Shown here: piece by piece, positions 25,385 through 33,891 of the stretch | Layout: the number at the start of each line of letters is the position of its first letter | Numbering within the stretch: the stretch's first letter is position 1 | Assembly: GCA_963704335.1 (NCBI GenBank) | Contig: OY969889.1 | Coordinates: 2,604,001-2,668,000 of the forward strand | DNA from: PALSA-612 sp963704335 | GTDB lineage: Bacteria > Actinomycetota > Thermoleophilia > Gaiellales > Gaiellaceae | Length of the DNA: 64,000 bases | Direction: 5' to 3' | The notes under the pieces: model-generated | Seen by the model: only the letters and a program-made list of their open reading frames with translations | Told to the model about the DNA's origin: nothing | Database searches by the model: none | Program-made: the position numbers and the translations under genes

Positions 25385-26565
25385 GGACGAAGGCCTTCGA
25401 CCACGGCGGCCAGGTCCGTGCCTGCGTCGACGACGACCACCTCTTGCGCGGCGAGTCGGTTGGCCTGCGTCAGCTGACCCTTGCGCGATCGACGGGCGTA
25501 GTCCGCGTCGCAGGCGAGCCCGGCGCGGCGCAGCTCCATCATCGCCGCGAGCGTAGCCGCACGATCCGCACCGTCCTCGAGCACGAAGAAGACGTCGATC
25601 CCGTGGTCCTCCACGTGGGCGTCGCCGAGGGAGAGCAGCAGCCGCTCGACGCCGGCGCCGAACCCGATGCCCGGCGTGTGCTTGCCACCCAGCGCCTCGG
25701 CGAGGTAGTCGTACCGCCCACCGCCGCAGATGGACGACTGCGCGCCGATCGCTTCGTCGACGAACTCGAACGTCGTCCGCGTGTAGTAGTCGAGACCGCG
25801 GACGAGCGTCGGCACCAGGCGGTAGGTGACGCCGAAGGCGTCGAGATAGCCGCGCACTGCCTCGAAATGCTCCTGGCAGGCGGCGCACAGCGACTCGCCG
25901 ATCTCGGGCGCATCCGCCAGCACTGCCGCGAGCGTTTCGTTCTTCGTGTCGAAGACCCGGAGCGGAGAGGTCGCGCGCTTCTGGCGCGCCTCGTCGTCGA
26001 GGTCGCCCTCGTGCTCGTCGAGCCAGCTCTCGAGCCGCTCGAGGTAGCCCGGCCGGCATTCCCGATCGCCGATCGAGTTGAGCTGAAGCTCGTAACGGGT
26101 CACGCTCAGCCGCCCGAGCACTTCGGCGTACAGCGCGATCAGCTCGGCGTCGATCGCGGGATCGTCGGAGCCGATCGCCTCCACGGAGAGCTGCCAGTGC
26201 TCCCGGTAGCGGCCGCGCTGCGGTGCCGCGTAGCGCCACATCGGCCCCACGGTGTAGACCTTCACCGGCTGCGGCTCGCGGTACATGCCGTGCTCGAGGT
26301 AGGCGCGCACGATCGGCGCCGTGGCCTCGGGCCGCAGCGTCAGCGAGCGGCCGCCCCGGTCCTCGAACGTGTACATCTCCTTCTGCACGACGTCCGAGCC
26401 GGCGCCTGAGGTGCGTGCGAAGACCTCGGTGTCCTCGAACGCCGGCGTGTCGATCCGCCGGTAGCCGTAGAGGCGGCAGACGTCCTCCGCCGCTCCGATC
26501 ACCCGCCGCCAGGCCGGCTGTTCCGAGGGGAGGTTGTCGTGCGTGCCGCGAGGCGCCTCAAACAC
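25381..26565 (-). CDS. hisS: Histidyl-tRNA synthetase
   Basis: Class IIa synthetase. The GTG start at 26565 gives VFEAPRGTHDNLP, the expected amino terminus; the longer open frame covers the metallo-hydrolase gene and is not used. Motif 1 (DTPAFEDTEVFARTSG), motif 2 with YTVGPMWRYAAPQRGRYREHWQ, the histidine-A box LVRGLDYYTRTTFEFV, GGGRYDYLAEALGG and motif 3 GIGFGAGVERLLLSL are all seen. The 394 residues are a little under the usual 420. The start overlaps the hydrolase gene by eight bases and the stop overlaps aspS. Confidence 0.95.
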   Translation of the reverse strand: MFEAPRGTHDNLPSEQPAWRRVIGAAEDVCRLYGYRRIDTPAFEDTEVFARTSGAGSDVVQKEMYTFEDRGGRSLTLRPEATAPIVRAYLEHGMYREPQPVKVYTVGPMWRYAAPQRGRYREHWQLSVEAIGSDDPAIDAELIALYAEVLGRLSVTRYELQLNSIGDRECRPGYLERLESWLDEHEGDLDDEARQKRATSPLRVFDTKNETLAAVLADAPEIGESLCAACQEHFEAVRGYLDAFGVTYRLVPTLVRGLDYYTRTTFEFVDEAIGAQSSICGGGRYDYLAEALGGKHTPGIGFGAGVERLLLSLGDAHVEDHGIDVFFVLEDGADRAATLAAMMELRRAGLACDADYARRSRKGQLTQANRLAAQEVVVVDAGTDLAAVVEGLRP

Positions 26566-27202
26566 CGTTCCGCAGCTCCGCGAGGAAGGGGTTGCCGGAC
26601 AGCTCGTCCCCCAGCGTCGTCGGAGGGCCGTGGCCCGAGTAGACGACGGTCTCCGGCGGATAGCGCTCGACGAGCATGCGGATCGACTCGAGCAGCGTGT
26701 CCCAGTCGGCACGCGGGAGATCGGTCCGGCCGACCGAGCCGGCGAAGAGCACGTCTCCGGAGAAGAGCGCGCCGTCGGCGTAGTACGCCAGATGCCCCGG
26801 TGAATGCCCGGGAACGTGCACGACCTCGAACGAGATGCCCGCGGCCTCGACCGTTTCCCCGCCCTCGAGGGTGTGCTCGGGCGTCCAGCCCCGAATGGCG
26901 ACTCCGAGCTGCGTGTAGTAGTCGTTCGGCCGCTCGATGACATCGCGCTCTTCCTCGGGGGCGTACACGGGCGCGCCGGTCCCCTCCGCGAGATCCGCCA
27001 CTCCGCCCAGGTGATCCCAGTGCGTGTGCGTGACGAGGATCGCGGCGCACGTCGCCCCCATCTGCGCGAGCTCCAGACGCAGCTCGGCGGCGTTGCCGCC
27101 CGGATCGAAGACGACGGCTTCGGTCGCAGTGCGATCGGCTCGCACGACGTAGCCGTTCGTCCCGATCGGGCCCAGCTCGTGGCGGTCGACGGCGAGCGCC
27201 AC
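26558..27202 (-). CDS. MBL-fold metallo-hydrolase (glyoxalase II-like)
   Basis: A 214-residue zinc hydrolase. GTG at 27202 is preferred because it overlaps the upstream stop (TAGTG) and leads directly into the first strand (VALAVDRHELGPIGTNGYVV). Metal ligands are in THTHWDHLGG, in HVPGHSPGHL and in FSGDVLFAGSVGRTDLP, the glyoxalase II-like arrangement, and the final His is in YSGHGPPTTLG. The gene next to hisS in actinobacteria is typically this hydroxyacylglutathione-hydrolase-like protein. Its true thioester substrate is unknown, and actinobacteria usually lack glutathione. Confidence 0.88.
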   Translation of the reverse strand: MALAVDRHELGPIGTNGYVVRADRTATEAVVFDPGGNAAELRLELAQMGATCAAILVTHTHWDHLGGVADLAEGTGAPVYAPEEERDVIERPNDYYTQLGVAIRGWTPEHTLEGGETVEAAGISFEVVHVPGHSPGHLAYYADGALFSGDVLFAGSVGRTDLPRADWDTLLESIRMLVERYPPETVVYSGHGPPTTLGDELSGNPFLAELRNGV

Positions 27203-27609
27203 TACTTGGTCGATGAGCCGCGGGCCTTCTCGGCTCTCTTCTGCGCCAACCGGAACATCAGCGTGTCCATGAAGTAGCTGAAGGGGATGAAGAAGACCAT
27301 CAGCAACGCCACGCTGAACAGGACCGATGCCGGTGTCGAACCCTCGGGCTTCAAGAGATAGAGAATCACGAGCATCACCGGCGAGAAGATCGCGGCACGG
27401 CGCAGAGTTCGGCGCCACGACGGCGGATCGACGGTCCGGCCCCGATCGGTCTTGACAGCTTTCTGAGCCGGCGCCTTGCCGTTCTTGCGCTCCCGCTCCT
27501 GCTCGGGTTCCTCGACCTCGACCTCCTGGCCTTCGTCGTCGACGTAGACGTACTCGTACTCGTGGCGGCGCTCCTTGTCGCGGCGCCGTTTCTGCTTCTT
27601 CGTGGCCAT
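27202..27609 (-). CDS. Two-helix membrane protein with highly charged amino terminus
   Basis: A 135-residue protein of unknown function. Residues 1-65 are extremely charged: basic KKQKRRRDKERR, then YEYVYVDDEGQEVEVEEPEQ, then a Lys-rich stretch. Two transmembrane helices follow (about 75-90 and 97-116, FFIPFSYFMDTLMF) with a basic tail. The Tyr/Val/Asp repeat just before the acid run recalls actinobacterial DUF-type membrane proteins, but I do not recognise the family firmly. It is four bases after hutI's distal side and coupled to the metallo-hydrolase by a one-base overlap. Confidence 0.6.
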   Translation of the reverse strand: MATKKQKRRRDKERRHEYEYVYVDDEGQEVEVEEPEQERERKNGKAPAQKAVKTDRGRTVDPPSWRRTLRRAAIFSPVMLVILYLLKPEGSTPASVLFSVALLMVFFIPFSYFMDTLMFRLAQKRAEKARGSSTK

Positions 27610-27613
27610 CGTC

Positions 27614-28825
27614 CTAGCCTAGCGCGGTCCCGCCGACGATCACCTCGGACACCACGTCGCCTCCGAGGTGATAGGCCAGATAACGCCAGTCCGACGCATC
27701 GAGCAGGACGATGTCGGCGTCGAAGCCCGGCGCTAGCCGGCCCTTGCTCCCAGCCCGACCCAGGACGTGAGCCGCATTGACGGTGCACGCCGTCAGCGCC
27801 TGGGCAGGCGAAAGCCCGAGCTGGTTGCAGGCGAGCGAGCAGACGAGCGGCAGGCTCTCGCAGAACGCACTCCCGGGGTTGAAGTCTGTGGCGACTGCGA
27901 TGGCCGCGCCGGCTTCCACTAGCGGGCGAGCGGGCGGCATCGGGCGACCGAGAAAGAGCGCGCTCGCGGGCAACAGCACGCCCGCCACGTCGCTCGCCGC
28001 CAGTGCGTGAACGCCGTCGCGTCCGGTTGCCTCCAGGTGGTCGACCGACCGTGCGCCGAGCTCGATCGCGAGCGAGATCGCACCCGCTTCCGTGAACTGG
28101 TCGCCGTGCAGACGTAGCTCCAGCCCGTGGCCGCGCGCAGCGTCGAGGTAGCGGCGAGCCTGAACTGCATCGAACGCCCCACGCTCGAGAAAGACATCGG
28201 CCGCCTCGGCGATGGTCGCGGCCTCGGGCAGGACTTCTGCGATCAGCCAGTCGACATACTCGTCGGCCTGCTCGAACTCCGGCGGGACCGCGTGCGCGCC
28301 GAGGAACGTCGGGATGCCGCCGGCAGCTGCGATGGCACGCAGGGACGCCAGCTCGGTTTCGCGGTTCAACCCGTAGCCTGACTTGGCCTCGAACGTCGTC
28401 GTGCCGTGCCGCAGCATCCAGCCACGATGGCGCGAGACGGCCTCGCGCAAGGCGTCCTCCCCGGCGGCGCGCGTCGCGGAGACCGTGGACAGGATGCCGC
28501 CGCCGGCCGCGTGCAGCTCCTCGTACGATGCTCCCGCGGCGCGCAGCGCGAACTCCTCGACGCGGTCGCCGGCAAAGCACGCGTGCGTGTGGCAGTCGAC
28601 GAGGCCGGGGATGGCACAGCGCCCCGTCGCGTCGAGCTCCTCGACGTCGCCGGCGAGCGGGCCGAGCTCGCGCATGCGCCCCACCTCCACGATCTTCGAT
28701 CGCTCAACGAGGACGTACGCGCCCTCGATGACCGTCACTTCCTCCAGCAGCGCCCCGCGCAGCGGTGCGGCGTCGCCGGCAGGCGTCACGAGCTGTGCGA
28801 TGTCGCGGACGAGGAGGTAACTCAC
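27614..28825 (-). CDS. hutI: Imidazolonepropionase
   Basis: Third step of histidine degradation, 4-imidazolone-5-propionate to N-formimino-L-glutamate. The 403-residue amidohydrolase starts GTG at 28825 (VSYLLVRDIAQLV), overlapping the hutU stop as GTGA. The metal site is in DCHTHACFAGDR, with EAKSGYGLN, FLGAHAVP, LHGDQFTEAG, SVDHLEATG and VATDFNPGSAFC, all hallmarks of HutI. A longer frame upstream lies inside hutU and is not used. It is the last gene of the ftcD-hutH-hutU-hutI operon. Confidence 0.95.
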   Translation of the reverse strand: MSYLLVRDIAQLVTPAGDAAPLRGALLEEVTVIEGAYVLVERSKIVEVGRMRELGPLAGDVEELDATGRCAIPGLVDCHTHACFAGDRVEEFALRAAGASYEELHAAGGGILSTVSATRAAGEDALREAVSRHRGWMLRHGTTTFEAKSGYGLNRETELASLRAIAAAGGIPTFLGAHAVPPEFEQADEYVDWLIAEVLPEAATIAEAADVFLERGAFDAVQARRYLDAARGHGLELRLHGDQFTEAGAISLAIELGARSVDHLEATGRDGVHALAASDVAGVLLPASALFLGRPMPPARPLVEAGAAIAVATDFNPGSAFCESLPLVCSLACNQLGLSPAQALTACTVNAAHVLGRAGSKGRLAPGFDADIVLLDASDWRYLAYHLGGDVVSEVIVGGTALG

Positions 28826-30528
28826 GCGCCGGGCAGCATCGGCAGGTCGATGTCGTGCTCGCGCGCGGCGGCAATCGCCTCCTCGTAGCCCGCGTCCACG
28901 TGGCGCATGACCCCCGTGCCGGGATCGGTCGTCAGCACTCGCTCCAGCCGCTCGGCCGCATCGTCGGTGCCGTCGGCTACGACGACCATCCCTGCATGGA
29001 TCGCGTTGCCGATGCCCACTCCTCCCCCGTGGTGGACGCTCACCCACGTCGCACCTGCGGCGGTGTTGAGAAGGGCGTTGAGGATCGGCCAGTCGGCGAT
29101 CGCGTCGGAGCCGTCGCGCATCGCTTCGGTCTCGCGGTACGGCGAGGCTACGGAGCCTGCGTCGAGATGGTCTCGTCCGATGACGACGGGGGCACGCACG
29201 CGGCCGGATCGCACGAGTTCGTTGATCGCAAGCCCGGCGCGAGCGCGGTCGCCGTAGCCGAGCCAGCAGATCCTGGCCGGGAGCCCCTGGAACGCCATCC
29301 GTCCGGGAGCCAGCTCGAGCCACCGCTGGAGCACCGCATCGTCAGGGAAGGCCGCCCGCATCGCGTCGTCGATCACGGCGATGTCCGCCTCGTCTCCGGA
29401 CAACGCCGCCCAGCGGAACGGCCCTACGCCACGACAGAACAACGGCCGTATGTAGGCCGGGACAAAGCCCGGGTATGTGAAGGCATCCGCTACACCGGCT
29501 TCACGGGCCTCACCTCGTAAGTTGTTGCCATAATCGAAAACATAGCTGCCTTGCCGGACGTACTCGAGCAGGCCGCGAACGTGGGCGGCAATTGACTCAC
29601 TCGCCCGCTGCAGGTACTCGTCCGGATCGGACGAACGCAGCGCGGCTGCCTCCGCCACGTCGAGCCCTTGCGGGACGTACCCGATCAACGGATCGTGGGC
29701 GGCTGTCTGGTCGGTCACGAGGTCGAAGTGCTCGCCGCGCCGCGCCAGCTCGGGCACGACGTCCGCGGCGTTGCCCAACAGCCCCACCGACAGACCCCGG
29801 CCTTCGGCGGCGGCCGACCGAACAAGAGCGACCGCCTCGTCGATCGACTCGGTGGCCTCGTCGAGATAGCGCGTCTCGAGCCGGCGCTCGATACGCGACG
29901 GATCGACCTCGACGCAGAGAATCGCGCCGGCGAGCAGGGCGGCTGCAAGGGGTTGAGCGCCGCCCATACCGCCCAGTCCGGCCGTCAACACGGTGCGCCC
30001 GCGGAGGTCGTCCTGTCCGAAGTGCTGTTCCGCCGCGGCGGCGAACGTCTGGTACGTCCCCTGGAGGATTCCTTGCGTGCCGATGTAGATCCAGCTGCCC
30101 GCCGTCATCTGGCCGAACATCGTCAGCCCGAGCGCCTCCAGCTTCCGGAACTCGTCCCACGTCCCCCAGCGGGGGACGAGCATTGCGTTCGAGATCAGCA
30201 CGCGGGGCGCCTGGGCGTGCGTGCGGAAGACACCGACCGGCTTTCCGCTCTGGACGAGCATCGTCTCGTCGTCGGCGAGCCGCAGCAGGGTGCGGACGAG
30301 CGCCTTCAGGCTCTCGTGATTGCGCGCGGCCTTCCCCGAGCCCCCGTAGACGACCAGCGACTCGGGATGCTCCGCCACCTCGGGATCGAGGTTGTTGAGG
30401 AGCATCCGCAGCGGCGCCTCCGTCTGCCAGGAGCGCGCGGAAAGCTCGGTCCCGCGTGGTGCACGGATGTTGCTCAGGTCGCCGCACAGCGCCTCGACCG
30501 TCGCTTCGATCGACCCGGCGACGGTCAT
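28822..30528 (-). CDS. hutU: Urocanate hydratase
   Basis: Second step of histidine degradation, urocanate to imidazolonepropionate, with tightly bound NAD as electrophile. The 568-residue protein is full length. It shows VVYGGSGKAARNHES, MTAGSWIYIGTQGILQGTYQTF, the Rossmann stretch TAGLGGMGGAQPLA, DQTAAHDPLIGYVP, FCRGVGPFRWAALSG and VHHGGGVGIGNAIHAG. The start overlaps hutH by four bases and the stop overlaps hutI by four, so translation is coupled. Confidence 0.96.
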   Translation of the reverse strand: MTVAGSIEATVEALCGDLSNIRAPRGTELSARSWQTEAPLRMLLNNLDPEVAEHPESLVVYGGSGKAARNHESLKALVRTLLRLADDETMLVQSGKPVGVFRTHAQAPRVLISNAMLVPRWGTWDEFRKLEALGLTMFGQMTAGSWIYIGTQGILQGTYQTFAAAAEQHFGQDDLRGRTVLTAGLGGMGGAQPLAAALLAGAILCVEVDPSRIERRLETRYLDEATESIDEAVALVRSAAAEGRGLSVGLLGNAADVVPELARRGEHFDLVTDQTAAHDPLIGYVPQGLDVAEAAALRSSDPDEYLQRASESIAAHVRGLLEYVRQGSYVFDYGNNLRGEAREAGVADAFTYPGFVPAYIRPLFCRGVGPFRWAALSGDEADIAVIDDAMRAAFPDDAVLQRWLELAPGRMAFQGLPARICWLGYGDRARAGLAINELVRSGRVRAPVVIGRDHLDAGSVASPYRETEAMRDGSDAIADWPILNALLNTAAGATWVSVHHGGGVGIGNAIHAGMVVVADGTDDAAERLERVLTTDPGTGVMRHVDAGYEEAIAAAREHDIDLPMLPGA

Positions 30529-32060
30529 GCGAGCGCGCCGATCTCGTCCGCCACCGCCGCGCCGAGCAAGCCGTCACGGATCGCTCCGCCCACCGCCTCG
30601 ATGTCGCCGGACAGCGAGCGGTCTTCCTCGAGGCGCGGCGAAAGCGAGCGAACGAGCTTCCGCGCGGCCGCAACGCCGTCGCCGGGCGCCAGCGGCGCAT
30701 GGAACTCCACCGCCTGCGCCCCCGCGAGCAGCTCGATCGCGAGCACGCTCTCGGCATTCGCGAGCACCTGCCACGCCTTCAGCCCGGCCGCGTTGCCCAT
30801 CGACACATGGTCCTCCTGCCCGGCGCTCGTCGGTATCGAGTCAACGCTCGCTGGGTGCGCGAGCACCTTGTTCTCGCTGACGAGCGCGGCGGACACGTAC
30901 TGCGGAATCATGAACCCGGAGTTGAGGCCGCCGTCGACCGTGAGGAAGGCAGGCAGCCCCTCGGACAGCGTCGGGTTGACCATGCGCTCGGTACGGCGCT
31001 CGGAGATGGACGCCAGCTCGGCCACAGCCATCGCCAGTGCGTCGAGTGCGAATGCGACCGGCTCGCCGTGGAAGTTTCCGTTGGACACGAGCATGTCGTC
31101 GTCGACGAGCACGAGCGGGTTGTCGGTCGCGGCGTTCAACTCGGTCGAGACCACGTAGTCGACGTAGTCGAGCAGGTCGCGAGCAGCGCCGTGCACCTGC
31201 GGTGCGCAACGGAGCGAATAGGGATCCTGCACCTTGTCGCACCAGCGGTGGGCCTCGATGATCGCCGACCCCTCGACCAGACGGAGGAGGTTCGCAGCCG
31301 ACGCCTGCTGCCCGCGGAAGGGACGCAGCGCGTGGATCTGCGGCAGGAAGCTCGTGCGCGTGCCGTTGAGCGACTCGACGGACATCGCACAGGCGATGTC
31401 TGCCGCCACCTGGAGCCTGCGCGCACGCACGAGACCGAGCGCGCCGACAGCTGCCATGAACTGTGTGCCGTTGACCAGCGACAACCCCTCCTTCGCGCGA
31501 AGCTCCAGGGGCTCGAGACCGACGGCGGCGAGCGCTTCGCCGCCGGGCAAGAGTCGCCCTTCGACCCAGGCGTCGCCTTCGCCGACCAGGGGGAGCGCCA
31601 GGTGCGCGAGCGGTGCCAGGTCGCCGCTGGCGCCTACCGAGCCACGACTCGGCACGACAGGGAGCACTCCGCGATTGAGGCACTCGATCAGCAGCTCGAC
31701 GACCTCCACGCGGGCTCCGGAATTGCCCTTCGCGAGCGTGTTTGCCCGGAGCAGCATCGCCGCCCGCACGACCTCCGGCGGATAGGGGTCCCCGACGCCG
31801 CAGGCGTGACTGCGCAGGAGACGCAGCTGGAGCTCTTCAGTCTGCTCTGCGGGGATGGACTGCGAGACGAACCGCCCGAAGCCGGTGTTGATGCCATAGG
31901 TGTGCTCACGCTCACCGAACGCCACGCGAGTGACGACCTCGCGTGCGGCCCGCATGCGGCCTCTGGCCTCGTCCGAGACCGCTGCCGTCGCTCCGCCGAC
32001 AGCCGCCGCCCAGACGTCGTCGGCCGTCAGCTCGTCGCCGGTGAGGACTAGCTCGGCCAC
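30525..32060 (-). CDS. hutH: Histidine ammonia-lyase
   Basis: First step of histidine degradation, His to urocanate and ammonia. The 511-residue enzyme has the MIO-forming Ala-Ser-Gly in GSVGASGDLAPLAHLALPL, the early YGINTGFGRF loop, the QDPYSLRCAPQVHGA-type segment (CDKVQDPYSLRCAPQ) and TDNPLVLVDD, all typical. The ASG triad separates it from most unrelated lyases; HAL is favoured over PAL/TAL because it lies in a complete hut operon. Its start overlaps the ftcD end by 13 bases. Confidence 0.96.
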   Translation of the reverse strand: MAELVLTGDELTADDVWAAAVGGATAAVSDEARGRMRAAREVVTRVAFGEREHTYGINTGFGRFVSQSIPAEQTEELQLRLLRSHACGVGDPYPPEVVRAAMLLRANTLAKGNSGARVEVVELLIECLNRGVLPVVPSRGSVGASGDLAPLAHLALPLVGEGDAWVEGRLLPGGEALAAVGLEPLELRAKEGLSLVNGTQFMAAVGALGLVRARRLQVAADIACAMSVESLNGTRTSFLPQIHALRPFRGQQASAANLLRLVEGSAIIEAHRWCDKVQDPYSLRCAPQVHGAARDLLDYVDYVVSTELNAATDNPLVLVDDDMLVSNGNFHGEPVAFALDALAMAVAELASISERRTERMVNPTLSEGLPAFLTVDGGLNSGFMIPQYVSAALVSENKVLAHPASVDSIPTSAGQEDHVSMGNAAGLKAWQVLANAESVLAIELLAGAQAVEFHAPLAPGDGVAAARKLVRSLSPRLEEDRSLSGDIEAVGGAIRDGLLGAAVADEIGALA

Positions 32061-32935
32061 CGGGCGAGTCTAGACTCGAGCAGCTGCGATTCGTCCAGGC
32101 TCTCGAGCCGCAGCGCCGTTGCTCCGGCCCGCGCCGCACCCTCGGGCAACAGGCCGACGAGCTCGGAACCGGCGACTTGGACGCCGCGCGCCGCGGCCTC
32201 GGCTTCTATGCACGCCACGATCTCCTCCAATGGCGATGCCTGCCAGTCCTCGACGTTCATCGAGACCTGGACCAGGCCGCGACTCGCGAGCGCGAACCCG
32301 AGCGCGCGAACGCCGGGGAAGCCGCCGCCCGTCTCGCGGACGACTGCCGCGATCGACCTGGCGACTTCGAGGTCGTCCGTGGCGAGATCTACGTTGAAGG
32401 CGATCAGCGGCCGCCGCGCGCCGACGAGGACGCAACCTGCGCGCGGATCGAGGCGGGCCGGGCCGTGGTCGGGAACGACCTCTCCAGTGTCGATTCGCCG
32501 CTGGAGCTCCTCAGGCCCACCACGCCGGAGCAGCGCCGGCCGAACATCCGGCGCAAGCTCGCCGTACAGGAAGACAGGTAGGCGGAGGTCCATGCCGACC
32601 CGGCCTGCGAGCGTCAGCGCCGACTGCTTCGCCGCCTCGAGCTGTTCGGGCCACACCGCCACGACGGGAACCACGTCTGCCGCTCCGACGCGCGGGTGCA
32701 CGCCATCGTGTCGGCGCAGGTCGATCCGCTCGCGTGCGGCGGCGATCCCGTCGACCAGCGCGTCGACAAGCTCCGACTCCGATCCCCCGAGGGTGAACAC
32801 CGAGCGGTTGTGATCGGGATCGACATGGACGTCGAGCAGACGCGCATGCCCTTCGAGCGCCTCGCCCAGCGCCGCGATCGTGTCCCGGGAACGGCCCTCG
32901 GAGAAGTTGGGAACGGCAGCGAGCGGATGGGCCAC
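32048..32935 (-). CDS. ftcD: Glutamate formimidoyltransferase
   Basis: Transfers the formimino group of N-formimino-glutamate to tetrahydrofolate, the final step of this route. The 295-residue protein begins MAHPLAAVPNFSEGRS and shows DVHVDPDHNRSVFTLGG, RHDGVHPRVGAADVVP, GARRPLIAFNVDLAT and VQVSMNVEDW, as in FTCD amino-terminal domains. Unlike the mammalian enzyme it lacks the cyclodeaminase domain, which is a separate gene at 45453-46040. It is the first gene of the hut operon, so formimino-glutamate is sent to folate rather than hydrolysed by HutF/HutG. Confidence 0.94.
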   Translation of the reverse strand: MAHPLAAVPNFSEGRSRDTIAALGEALEGHARLLDVHVDPDHNRSVFTLGGSESELVDALVDGIAAARERIDLRRHDGVHPRVGAADVVPVVAVWPEQLEAAKQSALTLAGRVGMDLRLPVFLYGELAPDVRPALLRRGGPEELQRRIDTGEVVPDHGPARLDPRAGCVLVGARRPLIAFNVDLATDDLEVARSIAAVVRETGGGFPGVRALGFALASRGLVQVSMNVEDWQASPLEEIVACIEAEAAARGVQVAGSELVGLLPEGAARAGATALRLESLDESQLLESRLARWPS

Positions 32936-32954
32936 AGGCGTACTGTAGGACGGC

Positions 32955-33587
32955 GTGGCGTATCACTCGATCTCGGCACTCCAGCGCGACAACCGCCGCT
33001 GCCGGGCCTGCGCGGAGGCCGGCTACCCCATCGAATCGCTGCCGGTCTTCGAAGGTGGCCGCGAGCACCGGGCTTACCTCTACGGCCAGGCGCCGGGGAT
33101 CGTCGAGGGCGCCGAGCTGCGACCCTGGCGGGGACGCGCGGGCCGGGCGTTGCGCGCGTGGCTGGGAATGGACGAGGAACAGTTCTACGCGACGTTCTAC
33201 TGCGCCTCGGTCACGCGCTGCTACCCGGGCCGCTCGCCTGCGGGCCGCGGTGACCGCACCCCCACGCCACGCGAGCAGGAGCTCTGCGCGTTCTGGCGTG
33301 AGCACGAGCTGCGCCTGCTCCAGCCCAGCCTCGTCGTCACCGTCGGCGGGCTCGCCGCTCGGCGGCTCCTCGGCATCCGGCGACTGACCGACGCGATCGG
33401 CGAGCGCTACGAGCTCGACGGGGTCACGGCGATACCGCTCCCACATCCGTCGGGAGCGTCGGGCTGGCTGAACGATCCCGCCAACCGACGGCGTCGCGAC
33501 GCGGCGGTTGAGCTCGTGCTGGCCGAGCTCGCTAGCCCTGGCGCACCTCGTACGCGCCCGGAGGCGCGCCCACGCAGATCATCCTGA
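32955..33587 (+). CDS. Iron-sulfur uracil-DNA glycosylase family protein
   Basis: A 210-residue UDG-superfamily protein, started GTG at 32955 (AYHSISALQRDNRRC). CRACAEAGYP, then TRCYPG and ELCAFW, provide four Cys for a probable 4Fe-4S cluster as in family 4/5 enzymes. Motif A is YGQAPG and motif B is PHPSGASGWLN with the catalytic-region His. It should remove uracil or other deaminated bases from DNA. Motif A has Gln where family 4 has Glu (GEAPG), so activity or specificity may differ. The 3' end overlaps the convergent cupin gene by 56 bases; the last 20 residues are basic and variable. Confidence 0.82.
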   Translation: MAYHSISALQRDNRRCRACAEAGYPIESLPVFEGGREHRAYLYGQAPGIVEGAELRPWRGRAGRALRAWLGMDEEQFYATFYCASVTRCYPGRSPAGRGDRTPTPREQELCAFWREHELRLLQPSLVVTVGGLAARRLLGIRRLTDAIGERYELDGVTAIPLPHPSGASGWLNDPANRRRRDAAVELVLAELASPGAPRTRPEARPRRSS

Positions 33588-33882
33588 GACCCTCGTCGCC
33601 GGGAAAGATCTTCCGTTTCGAGCCGGGCTCCACGAACACATAACGGCCGGGCTTGAGCTCGACGTCCTCACCGTCGACGACGATCTTCCCCGCACCCGCG
33701 AGGACGTAGAAAACTTCTTCCTGACCGTCTTCGGCGTGATCGTGGTCGGGGTACGCGTCCCCGTTCGGAGGCAGCTCCTCCTGGTTGATGCCGAACGCCG
33801 TCACGCCGAGCGCGCGGCGGATCGGACGGAAGACGCCGTTAACCGCCTCCACGTCTTCGGTATCGCACATCTTGTAGCCCAT
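33532..33882 (-). CDS. Cupin-domain protein
   Basis: A 116-residue single-domain beta-barrel cupin. DAYPDHDHAEDGQEEVFYVLAGAGKIVVDG matches cupin motif 1 with metal-binding His and Glu residues, and LKPGRYVFVEPGSKRKIFPG is motif 2, in which the usual His is replaced by Arg/Lys. The protein has no signal peptide. Substrate and metal cannot be predicted. It converges on the UDG gene, overlapping it by 56 bases, and lies 9 bases before the cyclase-hydrolase gene on the same strand. Confidence 0.8.
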   Translation of the reverse strand: MGYKMCDTEDVEAVNGVFRPIRRALGVTAFGINQEELPPNGDAYPDHDHAEDGQEEVFYVLAGAGKIVVDGEDVELKPGRYVFVEPGSKRKIFPGDEGLRMICVGAPPGAYEVRQG

Positions 33883-33891
33883 CTCTCCTCC

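Noticed and set aside
26566..26943. Extended amino terminus for hisS
   Set aside because: The added 126 residues are Ser/Arg-rich shadow of the metallo-hydrolase gene; GTG 26565 gives the conserved start.
33532..33587. Convergent UDG/cupin overlap as a regulatory antisense site
   Set aside because: Short convergent overlaps are common in this compact genome (ubiX, the peptidase and nfo show the same), so no special signal is needed.
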